Part shown: positions 10,594 to 22,300 of the stretch, one piece after another | Layout of the letters: every line of letters starts with the position of its first letter | Numbering within the stretch: position 1 is the first letter of the stretch | Made by a program: the position numbers and the translations under genes | Source of the DNA: Mytilisepta virgata | Taxonomy: Eukaryota > Mollusca > Bivalvia > Mytilida > Mytilidae | Length of the DNA: 64,000 nucleotides | NCBI GenBank assembly: GCA_028015205.1 | Contig: CM051520.1 | Coordinates: 7,102,501 to 7,166,500, forward strand | Reading direction: 5' to 3' | The notes under the pieces: model-generated | The model's database searches: none | What the model saw: the letters and a program-made list of their open reading frames with translations, nothing else | What the model was told of the DNA's origin: nothing

Positions 10594-12607
10594 AGGTTAG
10601 TAAAGTTAAGAAAACTTTTGTAGCTGGAAGTCTTAAAAGACATATGCATCAATGGAGAAATATAACTAATGACCCATGGGTTCTGGACGTCATTTCAGGG
10701 TATAAAATTGAGTTTGTTTCTATGCCATTTCAATTTTCTGTGCCAAAGCAGCAAAATTTTAATCAAGCTGAGATTGAGCTTATAAACATTGAAGTAAATA
10801 GTCTCTTACAAAAAGGGGCTATTGTCACTTGCGATCATGAAGATGGTGAATTTATATCCAACCTTTTTCTTGTTAAAAAGAAAAATAATAAATATAAACC
10901 ATTCATAAATCTCAAAAAATTGAATGAGTTCATCGAATATTTTCATTTTAAACAAGAAACTCTTGATTATATACTTAAATCCATAAAAAATGATAGTTAT
11001 TTCACTAGTTTAGATTTGTCGGATGCATATTTCACCGTTTCTATTCATCCAGATTTTCAGAAATATTTCAAGTTTTCATGGAATGGTCAATTGTATGCGT
11101 TCCAGTCTTTACCTTTCGGAATTTCGAGCGCACCTCAAGTCTTCAGCAAAATTATGAAGGTCTATTTTCTCAAGTTCGAAGTCAAGGAATAAGTTCCTTC
11201 TTTTATATAGATGATTCTCTTTTGCAAGAGAAAGATTATGATTTAGCTGTTAAAAACACCTACTCTGTACAAAAATTTATTGAATCTCTTGGTTTTATTA
11301 TAAACCGTGAGAAATCCAGTGTCATTCCATTACAAAGAATCATATTTTTGGGATATATTATTGACTCTGTGAAATTTATGGTTTTCTTACCTGATGATAA
11401 AATTGAAAAAAATTTTGAGTCTATCAAAACTTGTATTAAAGTCTTCTGTGGTTCAAATAAGAGACTTGGCTAGACTTATTGGATTGTATTCTTTTATCAT
11501 AGGTATCTAGATATAGACAGAACAGAAGCTTTGAAACAGTCTAATAATGATTTTAATGCCAAAACAAGAATATCCCCAGAGGGTTTATCAGAGGTCCAAT
11601 GGTGGCTTTCAAATTTAGAAAAATGTAATGGTAAACCAATAAAACAACTCCCTCCAAAATTTTATATCGACACGGATGCATCAATGTTTGGTTGGGGTGC
11701 AATATGTAATGGAAATTCTACTCAAGGTAGATGGGATTTAAATGAGCAATGCTTACACATTAATATTCTTGAATTAAAAGCTATTTTATTTGGATTAGTA
11801 TCACTTTGTTCAGAGATGGATAATACACACATTTGTATTAAATCAGACAGTTCAGTGGCTGTGAATTATATCAACAATCAAGGTGGTTCAGTGGTAGCAC
11901 TCCTTCAAGTTACCAAAAATATATGGGAATGGTGTGCCTCAAAAAACATTTTTATATCTGCTGTTCATATACCAGGCAAAGATAATACAATTCCAGATAA
12001 TTTATCTAGATGTTTCAATGATTCTTCGGAATGGATGCTTAAACAAACTATATTTCGTAAGATAGTCAAACAATATTTTGTTCCAGATATTGACCTCTTT
12101 GCATCTAGGCTTAACAAGCAGTTAGATAGGTTTGTTAGTTGGTTTCCTGATCCAGATGCTTATGAGAGTAATGCTTTTTCATTTTCTTGGAAATATTTTA
12201 ATCCATATATTTTTCCTCCTTTCAGTCAAATACCAGCTGTTTTAGAAAAGGTGGAGGAAGACGAGGTAAGCAGAGCTATTCTAGTGGCTCCTCTTTGGAC
12301 TACTCAAATGTGGTATCCACGATTATTAGAGTCTTTAATAGATATGCCTATAAAATTACCACAATGTGCAGATCTTTTAGCTCTTGCTCACAATGGGCAA
12401 AGGCACCAAATGAACAAAAGGAAAATGTTCCTAGTCGCCTGTCTAATATCAGGAAATGTCTCCAGGATAAAGGCTTTTCAAAAAAGTCTTCAAAAATCAT
12501 CTCTCTCTCTTGGCGACGCTCAACTGGTAAGCAATATGAATTTGTTTGGAGAAAATGGTTATTGTGGTGTGACTCAAGGGAGATTAATCCCTATGAGACC
12601 CCAGTAA
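10554..12607 (+). pseudogene. DIRS pol: reverse transcriptase and RNase H, frameshifted
   Basis: The product would copy the DIRS RNA into DNA. RT motif A is seen as SLDLSDAY, the fingers/palm region as PFINLKKLN, motif B as LPFGISSAPQVF and the catalytic box as YIDD. RNase H shows FYIDTDASMFGWGA, an ELKA glutamate, KSDSSVAV and a terminal DNLSR. After it comes the DIRS-typical tail DLFASRLNKQ...VSWFPDPDA. The frame is broken: it shifts near 11157 (between motifs B and the YIDD box), shifts again near 11440, and meets an in-frame TAG at 11508 before reopening at 11531. The pieces align in order, so this was one protein. The last 300 bases overlap the recombinase in another frame, as is usual in DIRS elements. 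Confidence 0.88.
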
Positions 12608-13286
12608 AACATGTATTAAATTACCTTACTTCTCTATTTGTTCAAGGCAAATCTTATAGTTGTATAAATTTACACAAAGCAGCAATTTGTCAGACTCTGA
12701 CATTTTTTGGATTTGATGAAAACAATTTTATTATCAAAAGGTTCATGAAGGGGGCTTTTAATCAAAGACCTCTGCTTTGTAGATACACATTTACTTGGGA
12801 TGTCAGTAAAGTCTTAAAGTATTTAGCAAGCCTATATCCTCTTGAAAATCTTTCAATGAAAGACCTAAGTGTGTTGCACTGATTGCTTTGTCTACAGCAC
12901 AGAGATCGCAAACATTGGCTGCTTTAGATACAAATTATATTTAAAGAAGACACAAAAACTTAGAAAATCTTCAAAACTATTTGTATCTTACAAAACTTTC
13001 AAGAGTGTAACAAGCTGTTCAATTGCTAGATGGCTTAGAACTATCCTACAGAAATCTGGTATCGACATATCAAAATTTAAGGCACATTCTTATCGTAGTG
13101 CATCAACATCGGCAGCTAAAAATGCTGGGATGTCATTACAAAACATAATGAAAACTGTCAAATTGGAGTACAGCTAAGACCTTTCATAAATTTTACCTCA
13201 AGGATATCGATAATTCTAAGAATGCAAGTTTCACTGAAACTGTATTTACAGTCATCCAGGGAGGATCAGATTTAGCTTCGTCTTGA
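12295..13286 (+). pseudogene. DIRS tyrosine recombinase, frameshifted and internally deleted
   Basis: This enzyme would integrate the circular DIRS DNA. The N-terminal SAM-like core-binding half is visible (SLSWRRSTGKQYEFVWRKW ... LFVQGKSYSCIN). The catalytic half is in pieces: the first arginine box (VALIALSTAQRSQTL) appears only after a frameshift near 12866; HSYRSAST supplies the HxxR box; and TFHKFYLKD, after another shift near 13162, supplies the catalytic tyrosine. The frame then closes at TGA 13284-13286. Between LAAL (about 12930) and TQKLRKSSKLF (about 12955) the text jumps directly, whereas the family normally has some 60-70 residues there. I infer an internal deletion of roughly 200 bp. 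The copy cannot make an active recombinase. Confidence 0.85.
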
Positions 13287-13637
13287 TGTTGGAGTATGGT
13301 ATCAATGCAGGACCTGGACTTATTTTTGTTACAACGTACACTATATATGGATTACAGTGTTTTATTGAGAACAGTGGACAATGGTGGATATATAAAATAA
13401 TTAGTGACATTTCACGTGGGATTTGTTTTTCAAAATAAAGAAATTTATTTGATTTATTTGATTTAATTTTCATTTCCTCACAATCTAGTACAGGTGGGGT
13501 CAGTGCCATCACTTGTGTCTGTCTTCAAAATGATCTATGTATGACAAATATTATTTTACATGATTGTTTGTGTCAATACCGGTACACTACAGTTGTTTCT
13601 TTGGTTCTCCTCTTGTCTTTGCATTTTTGGGGCTGCA
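13287..13637 (+). other. DIRS 3' non-coding region
   Basis: Sequence between the recombinase stop and the internal complementary region. No conserved protein. A minus-strand open frame (13252-13512) overlaps the recombinase end and is regarded as chance. Confidence 0.6.
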
Positions 13638-13758
13638 AAGATTCAATTATTAATACGAGAATAGCCCAGGATTATGTAATATAATGGAACCTTATCCCAG
13701 CATCCGTAGGATGTGCAGGATAAGGGTCATTATATGAAGCAGCCTAAGGGCTTCGAGG
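13638..13758 (+). repeat. DIRS internal complementary region
   Basis: Bases 13638-13687 are the reverse complement of 8972-9021 (outer left end). Bases 13686-13758 are the reverse complement of 13971-14043 (outer right end), with only a few mismatches. The two halves abut at TAATGGA (13682-13688), which reads TCCATTA on the other strand. In the DIRS1 model this region templates the joining of the two ends into a circle, so it records the circle junction. Confidence 0.9.
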
Positions 13759-14043
13759 ATTACAAATGTAATAACTTCCCTCCCATTAGACTGTTTGTTA
13801 ATTACCCACCTTTTTTGTTTTCTCACACAAAAATGCGACAGAATAATCTTTAAAATGAGGACAATAACTTGGTATGGATCTCTTTTATAGTACTGGGTAC
13901 ACCTGTCAGGTTCAAAATCAATGAGCTGTGAAGATTAATCAATAAAGATATAAAAGATTCAATTATTAATCCTCGAAGCCCTTAGGCTTCTTCATACAAT
14001 GACCCTTATCCTGCACATCCTACGGATGCTGGGATAAGGTTCC
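13759..14043 (+). repeat. DIRS right terminal repeat and preceding spacer
   Basis: 13759-13849 is a spacer. 13850-13970 is the inverted counterpart of 9003-9140. 13971-14043 is the outer right extension complementary to 13686-13758. It ends at GGATAAGGT, followed by the border 7-mer TCCATTA at 14041-14047. Confidence 0.88.
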
Positions 14044-14047
14044 ATTA

Positions 14048-15142
14048 ACTTTCATGAGAATCATGCAAATAATGTAGGGGGAATTGCGGACAATACACAG
14101 AACAAAGTTTTGTTAAATATTGCCCAAGTCCAAACAGTCATATCTTTTACATTTTTTGTCAAAACAGAAATTCTTGACAATATGCACATCTCCATAAATT
14201 GATCTAACACTCCATAAAGTTTCATCCGAATCATTCAAGCAATGTAGTGAGGAGCTGCTGACAACACATGGAACGAAGTTTTCTTAAAAATTGCTACATT
14301 GAAACAGCCATATCTTTTACATTTCTTCTCCAAATAGAAATTCCTGACAATACGCACATTAATACTCCATTAAGTTTCATGAGAATCGTGCAAGTAATGT
14401 AGAAGGAGTTGTGGACAACGTTATTTCGGAGACAGACTGAAACCTGTATCCCTCCAAACTTCATTTGCAGGGGGGTATAATTATAACTGACATCATCTTG
14501 AATGAAATAAAGATCCGTTTATAAGGCTGGATCGCTATCGTAATCAGCACATTTAAACATATTCAATAATACACAATAGCACGAGAAGAACTTAAATTTC
14601 CTCCACTGTCAGTGTCATATCAAGACACACTATAAAACTGTATTAACTAGAATGTTCTATTTAAGAAAATTCCCAAAATATCCTTATCGTAAAATATATA
14701 TATGTACACAGGGCTCTTTTAATCATTGGCTACCAACCCCTTTTTGTGCAGGACAAGTACTCTTCAACTATACCAATTCACCAAAAAACTACAGACCGTC
14801 ATCATTACAAAAGCATTTCAAAACCACGATAACAGCCTTACCAATTTTGCGACACAATTCAGAAAAATCTCTTCCCATATATCACAGTCACCCACACAGT
14901 AACTGTAATGAGTGACACGTATTAACTGCAAAAATAATTATTTATTTACATGTACAATACAGACCAAAGGATAAATTGATTTTAAAAACACACAAGCTGA
15001 CACAATAAAATGTAGAAACCTCTCATTTAAAACTAAAACTGATTATTATGAATTAAAAATTTAGCACAATGTCAGAATAAAATCTATGGCAGCTGTCATA
15101 ATATAAAATACAGATAATCGCATCAAGAAGCAAACCATTCAA
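14048..15142. repeat. Remainder of duplication copy B and array-associated left block
   Basis: 14048-14750 continues copy B exactly where 8970 left off (ACTTTCATGAGAATCATGCA) and runs to TTGTGCAG. From there the text (GACAAGTACTCTTCAACTAT...) is the same as at 29.23-29.64 and 35.97-36.38 kb, the block that precedes the 37-bp arrays. An 87-codon open frame at 14652-14915 is conserved as shorter frames in those other copies (29118-29312, 35865-36059) only because the DNA is duplicated. No protein family recognised. Confidence 0.75.
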
Positions 15143-15388
15143 AATGTCGGATTAAATCTACATGTATATGCATATATATGTTTATTTGTTGTGATTGTTC
15201 ATTTGTCTACCTGGGTTTTTCTGTCTAATGGATTGAGTTTTTTATATGCTCCTTAGGTATATTTGTCCTGTTTTTGTTATGAAAAGTATTTAAATTGGAA
15301 AAAGAATGCAACTATATTTAAGCAAAATAAGATGCTCTAATCTAAAATATCCATAATGGCACAATATTCTTCAAGAAGAACGTTTTTG
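15143..15388. repeat. Left flank of 37-bp array 1 (RT-tail-like)
   Basis: Shared with 19098-19342, 29633-29862 and 36385-36600. It contains TGTTTATTTGTTGTGATTGT, TTTGTCTACCTGGG, TCTAATGGATT and CTCCTTAGGTATATTTGTCC. These phrases occur in the same order in the 3' tail after the Penelope-like RT at 39420-39525. A conserved ATAATGGCACAATATTCTTC stretch then leads into the first array unit. Confidence 0.8.
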
Positions 15389-18121
15389 TACTTTACATAA
15401 TGACAGAACTGAAGGAAATGAATTGTACTTTACATAATGACAGAACTGCAGGAAATGAATTGTACTTTACATAATGACAGAACTGCAGGAAATGAATTGT
15501 ACTTTACATAATGACAGAACAGTAGGAAATGAATTGTACTTTACATAATGACAGAACTTCAGGAAATGAATTGTACATTACATAGTGACAGAACTGCAGG
15601 AAATGAACTGTACTTTACATAATGACAGAACTGCAGGAAATGAATTGTACTTTACATAATGACAGAACTGCAGGAAATGAATTGTACTTTACATAATGAC
15701 ATAACAGTAGGAAATGAATTGTACTTTACATAATGACAGAATAGTAGGAAATGAACTGTACTTTACATAATGACAGAACTGCAGGAAATGAATTGTACTT
15801 TACATAATGACAGAACTGCAGGAAATGAATTGTACTTTACATAATGACAGAACTGAAGGAAATGAATTGTACTTTACATAATGACAAAACTGCATGAAAT
15901 GAATTGTACTTTACATAATGACAAAACTGTAGGAAATGAATTGTACTTCACATAATGACAGAACTGCAGGAAATGAATTGTACTTCACATAATGACAGAA
16001 CTGCAGGAAATGAATTGTACTTTACATAATGACAAAACTGCAGAAAATGAATTGTACTTTACATAATGACAGAACTGCAGAAAATGAATTGTACTTTACA
16101 TAATGACAGAACTGTAGGAAATGAATTCTACTTTACATAATGACAGAACTGCAGGAAATGAATTCTACTTTACATAATGACAGAACTGCAGGAAATGAAT
16201 TGCACTTTACATAATGACAGAACTATAGGCAATGAATTGTACTTTACATAATGACAGAACTGCAGGAAATGAATTGTACTTTACATAATGACAGAACTGC
16301 AGGAAATGAATTGTACTTTCCATGAAGACAAAACTGTAGGAAATGAATTGTACTTTACATAATGACAGAACTGAAGGAAATGAATTGTACTTTACATAAT
16401 GACAGAACTGAAGGAAATCAATTGTACTTTACATAATGACAAAACTGCAGGAAATGAATTGTACTTTACATAATGACAAAACTGTAGGAAATGAATTGTA
16501 CTTTACATAATGACAGAACTGCAGGAAATGAGCTGTACTTTACATAATGACAGAACTGCAGGAAATGAATTGTACTTTACATAATGACAGAACTGCAGGA
16601 AATGAATTGTACTTTACATAATGACAGAACAGTAGGAAATGAATTGTACTTTACATAATGACAGAACTTCAGGAAATGAATTGTACATTACATAATGACA
16701 GAACTGCAGGAAATGAACTGTACTTTACATAATGACAGAACTGCAGGAAATGAATTGTACTTTACATAATGACAGAACTGCAGGAAATGAATTGTACTTT
16801 ACATAATGACATAACAGTAGGAAATGAATTGTACTTTACATAATGACAGAATAGTAGGAAATGAACTGTACTTTACATAATGACAGAACTGCAGGAAATG
16901 AATTGTACTTTACATAATGACAGAACTGCAGGAAATGAATTGTACTTTACATAATGACAGAACTGAAGGAAATGAATTGTACTTTACATAATGACAAAAC
17001 TGCAGGAAATGAATTGTACTTTACATAATGACAAAACTGTAGGAAATGAATTGTACTTTACATAATGACAGAACTGCAGTAAATGAGCTGTACTTTACAT
17101 AATGACAGAACTGCAGGAAATGAATTGTACTTCACATAATGACAGAACTGCAGGAAATGAATTGTACTTTACATAATGACAAAACTGCAGGAAATGAACT
17201 GTACTTTACATAATGACAGAACTGCAGGAAATGAATTGTACTTTACATAATGACAGAACTGAAGGAAATCAATTGTACTTTACATAATGACAAAACTGCA
17301 GGAAATGAATTGTACTTTACATAATGACAAAACTGTAGGAAATGAATTGTACTTTACATAATGACAGAACTATAGGCAATGAATTGTACTTTACATAATG
17401 ACAGAACTGCAGGAAATGAATTGTACTTTACATAATGACAGAACTGCAGGAAATGAATTGTACTTTACATGAAGACAAAACTGTAGGAAATGAATTGTAC
17501 TTTACATAATGACAGAACTGAAGGAAATGAATTGTACTTTACATAATGACAGAACTGAAGGAAATCAATTGTACTTTACATAATGACAAAACTGCAGGAA
17601 ATGAATTGTACTTTACATAATGACAAAACTGTAGGAAATGAATTGTACTTTACATAATGACAGAACTGCAGGAAATGAATTGTACTTTACATAATGACAG
17701 AACTGCAGGAAATGAATTGTACTTTACATAATGACAGAACAGTAGGAAATGAATTGTACTTTACATAATGACAGAACAGTAGGAAATGAATTGTACTTTA
17801 CATAATGACAAAACTGCAGGAAATGAATTGTACTTTACATAATGACAGAACTTCAGGAAATGAATTGTACTTTACATAATGACAGAACTGCAGGAAATGA
17901 ATTGTACTTTACATAATGATAGAACTGAAGGAAATGAATTGTACTTTACATAATGACAGAACTGTAGGAAATGAATTGTACTTTACATAATGACAGAACT
18001 GTTGGAAATGAATTGTACTTTACATAATGACAGAACTGTAGGAAATGAATTGTACTTTACATAATGACAGAACTGTAGGAAATGAATTGTACTTTACATA
18101 ATGACAGAACTGTAGGAAACG
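15389..18121. repeat. 37-bp minisatellite array 1
   Basis: About 74 head-to-tail units of 37 bp (core AATTGTACTTTACATAATGA followed by CAGAACTGCAGGAAATG). Units differ mainly at a few positions (CTGCAG, CTGTAG, CAGTAG, CTGAAG). A marked pair of variants (ACTTCAGG then TTGTACATTACAT) occurs at 15551 and again at 16661, 1110 bp (30 units) later, showing block duplication inside the array. 37 is not a multiple of 3 and stops occur in all frames, so it is non-coding. Confidence 0.97.
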
Positions 18122-18338
18122 AATTTCACTATCTATTTATGTGTTCAAATCCTGACAAATTTTAATATTATAGAAATAACCCTACTGAACATAAATTTAG
18201 AGATCTGATTTATTACTGTAACATAAGAGATTACTATAATTTTGGTTTATTTATTTAGACATTAACCAAGTACTTGTAATTTATGAAATAGTTCTATAAA
18301 TAATATGCTATACATATATACAAAAATATGCAATCAAG
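18113..18338. repeat. Right flank of 37-bp array 1
   Basis: Begins GGAAACGAATTTCACTATCT and runs to ATATGCAATCAAG. The same flank follows the other three arrays (24034-24257, 32748-32974, 37219-37443). In array 1 the shared sequence stops at ATCAAG. The other three continue into a longer shared block. Confidence 0.9.
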
Positions 18339-18530
18339 GCAGGCATGGGGTAATGCAAATGTGTAATTGTAATGCATGGTAATGCATTACATTTTCCCAA
18401 GTAATTGCATGTAATGTGTAATGCAGGATTTTTAGCATTACATGTAATTGTAATATAATGCATTACTTTAGCAAAAATCTGTGTAATTTCATGCATTACA
18501 TTGCATTACACGGCATTACATAAACATAAC
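18339..18530. repeat. GTAATGCATTAC-type palindromic iteron block
   Basis: About 190 bp made almost only of TAATGCAT, GTAATTGCATG and GCATTACA words. Many are self-complementary around TGCA. It lies immediately after the right flank of array 1 and occurs once in the window. An open frame of 62 codons on the minus strand is a by-product. Confidence 0.85.
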
Positions 18531-19097
18531 ATCAAATTTTGTAACTCATCTTAAGGTAAGATTTGCAATAATTAAGATATTGTATTAATATGTAAGAAAT
18601 ATTTCACAAATATATAAATAAAAAATAAAAATAAAATTTGTATAAATACTAGAATGTCCAAATTACAATTTTAAAACACAACACTGTATATCAGACAGAC
18701 TGAGTTACCTTTTTTAATGTCTTTTTATTTCATTCTATTTCCTGCATTTTCATGTATAAACAAAAATTATATATGAAAAGCTACACTGTAAAAGTTTTCC
18801 ATTGTTGTCAAAAGATGAATGAATATCCTGTCTTGATTAAATAACAGATAATTGAACATTGCCATAAAACACTAATTTGTTTGTTTTACAATCAATCTTT
18901 TCTCCATTTGTCATAAATTAAGCTCTATGTTTATTACATAATTAGGAAAGATTAGTAAATATTTTGATTGAAATTAAAAAAAAAAAAAACAAATGTATTT
19001 TTATAAACGAAAAGTTAACATTAAGTTAAAATATTTATTAAACTACATCTCTGTAATTTCTTTTTAGAGAAAACACAGAGATGTATACATTGATACA
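18531..19097. other. AT-rich spacer between arrays 1 and 2
   Basis: Very AT-rich with A-runs (near 18975). No repeat unit or gene recognised. Confidence 0.5.
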
Positions 19098-19342
19098 TTG
19101 TCGGATTAAATCTACATGTATATGCATATATATGTTTATTTGTTGTGATTGTTCATTTGTCTACTTGGGTTTTTCTGTCTAATGGATTGAGTTTTTTATA
19201 TGCTCCTTAGGTATATTTGTCCTGTTTTTGTTATGAAAAGTATTTAAATTGGAAAAAGAATGCAACTATATTTAAGCAAAATAAGATGCTCTAATCTAAA
19301 ATATCCATAATGGCACAATATTATTCAAGAAGAACGTTTTTG
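19098..19342. repeat. Left flank of 37-bp array 2
   Basis: Near-identical to 15143-15388 (GTCGGATTAAATCTACATGT through ATGGCACAATATT). The homology starts sharply at TGTCGGATT, without the longer left block seen before arrays 1, 3 and 4. Confidence 0.9.
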
Positions 19343-22300
19343 TACTTTACATAATGACAGAACTGAAGGAAATGAATTGTACTTTACATAATGACAGAAC
19401 TGCAGGAAATGAATTGTACTTTACATAATGACAGAACTGCAGGAAATGAATTGTACTTTACATAATGACAGAACAGTAGGAAATGAATTGTACTTTACAT
19501 AATGACAGAACTGCAGGAAATGAATTGTACTTTATATAATCTGACAGAACTGCAGGAAATGAACTGTACTTTACATAATGAAGGAACTGTAGGAAATGAA
19601 TTGTACTTTACATAATGACAGAACTGCAGGAAATGAATTGTACTTTACATAATGACAGAACTGTAGGAAATGAACTGTACTTTACATAATGACAGAACTG
19701 TAGGAAATGAATTGTACTTTACATAATGATAGAACTGAAGGAAATGAATTGTACTTTACATAATGACAGAACTGTAGGAAATGAATTGTACTTTACATAA
19801 TGACAGAACTGCAGGAAATGAATTGTACTTTACATAATGACAGAACTGTAGGAAATGAATTGTACTTTACATAATGACAGAACAGTAGGAAATGAATTGT
19901 ACTTTACATAATGACAGAACTGTAGGAATTGAATTGTACTTTACATAATGAGAGAACTGCAGGAAATGAATTGTACTTTACATAATGACAGAACTGCAGG
20001 AAATGAATTGTACTTTACAGAATGACAGAACTGCAGGAAATGAACTGTACTTTACATAATGACAGAACTGCAGGAAATGAACTGTACTTTACATAATGAC
20101 AGAACAGTAGGAAATGAGTTGTACTTTACAGAATGACAGAACTGCAGGAAATGAGCTGTACTTTACATAATGACGGAACTGCAGGAAATGAATTGTACTT
20201 TACATAATGACAGAACTGTAGGAAATGAATTGTACTTTACAGAATGACAGAACTGCAGGAAATGAACTGTACTTTACATAATGACAGAACTGCAGGAAAT
20301 GAACTGTACTTTACATAATGACATAACAGTAGGAAATGAATTGTACTTTACATTATGACAGAACTGTAGGAATTGAATTGTACTTTACATAATGACAGAA
20401 CTGTAGGAATTGAATTGTACTTTACATAATGACAGAACTGTAGGAAATGAATTGTACTTTACAGAATGACAGAACTGCAGGAAATGAACTGTACTTTACA
20501 TAATGACAGAACTGCAGGAAATGAACTGTACTTTACATAATGACAGAACTGCAGGAAATGAATTGTACTTTACATAATGACAGAACTGTAGGAATTGAAT
20601 TGTACTTTACATAATGACAGAACTGTAGGAATTGAATTGTACTTTACATAATGACAGAACTGTAGGAAATGAATTGTACTTTACAGAATGACAGAACTGC
20701 AGGAAATGAACTGTACTTTACATAATGACAGAACTGCAGGAAATGAACTGTACTTTACATAATGACAGAACTGCAGGAAATGAATTGTACTTTACATAAT
20801 GACAGAACTGTAGGAATTGAATTGTACTTTACATAATGAGAGAACTGCAGGAAATGAATTGTACTTTACATAATGAGAGAACTGCAGGAAATGAATTGTA
20901 CTTTACATAATGACAGAACAGTAGGAAATGAATTGTACTTTACATAATGACAGAACTGTAGGAATTGAATTGTACTTTACATAATGAGAGAACTGCAGGA
21001 AATGAATTGTACTTTACATAATGACAAAACTGCAGGAAATGAATTGTACTTTACAGAATGACAGAACTGCAGGAAATGAACTGTACTTTACATAATGACA
21101 GAACTGCAGGAAATGAACTGTACTTTACATAATGACAGAACTGCAGGAAATGAACTGTACTTTACATAATGACAGAACTGCAGGAAATGAATTGTACTTT
21201 ACATAATGACAGAACTGTAGGAATTGAATTGTACTTTACATAATGACAGAACTGCAGGAAATGAATTGTACTTTACATAATGACAGAACTGTAGGAAATG
21301 AATTGTACTTTACATAATGATAGAACTGCAGGAAATGAATTGTACTTTACATAATGACAGAACTGTAGGAAATGAATTGTACTTTACATAATGACATAAC
21401 AGTAGGAAATGAATTGTACTTTACATAATGACAGAACAGTAGGAAATGAATTGTACTTTACATAATGACAGAACTGTAGGAAATGAATTGTACTTTACAT
21501 AATGACATAACAGTAGGAAATGAATTGTACTTTACATAATGACAGAACAGTAGGAAATGAATTGTACTTTACATAATGACAGAACTGTAGGAAATGAATT
21601 GTACTTTACATAATGATAGAACTGAAGGAAATGAATTGTACTTTACATAATGACAGAACTGTAGGAAATGAATTGTACTTTACATAATGACAGAACTGAA
21701 GGAAATGAATTGTATTTTACATAATGACAGAACTGTAGGAAATGAATTGTATTTTACATAATGACAGAACTGTAGGAAATGAATTGTACTTTACATAATG
21801 ACAGAACTGTAGGAAATGAATTGTACATTACATAATGACAGAACTGTAGGAAATGAATTGTACTTTACATAATGACAGAACTGTAGGAAATGAATTGTAC
21901 ATTACATAATGACAGAACTGAAGGAAATGAATTGTATTTTACATAATGACAGAACTGTAGGAAATGAATTGTATTTTACATAATGACAGAACTGCAGGAA
22001 ATGAATTGTACTTTACATAATGACAGAACTGAAGGAAATGAATTGTACTTTACATAATGACAGAACTGCAGGAAATGAACTGTACTTTACATAATGAAGG
22101 AACTGTAGGAAATGAATTGTACTTTACATAATGACAGAACTGCAGGAAATGAATTGTACTTTATATAATCTGACAGAACTGCAGGAAATGAACTGTACTT
22201 TACATAATGAAGGAACTGTAGGAAATGAATTGTACTTTACATAATGACAGAACTGCAGGAAATGAATTGTACTTTACATAATGACAGAACAGTAGGAAAT

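Larger units (their letters stand above)
8971..14047 (+). mobile_element. DIRS1-like tyrosine-recombinase retrotransposon, complete ends
   Basis: The element occupies about 5.07 kb and sits inside a 170-bp repeat. It has the full DIRS plan. The left terminal repeat (about 8978-9140) is inverted relative to the right terminal repeat (about 13850-14043). An internal complementary region (13638-13758) lies inside the right terminus; its first half is the complement of the outer left end and its second half the complement of the outer right end. Coding order is gag-like ORF, RT and RNase H, then an overlapping tyrosine recombinase. The 7-mer TCCATTA is present once at each border and once in the empty homologous site at 7551-7557. 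This fits recombination of a circular intermediate rather than DDE-type insertion with staggered cuts. Confidence 0.93.
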
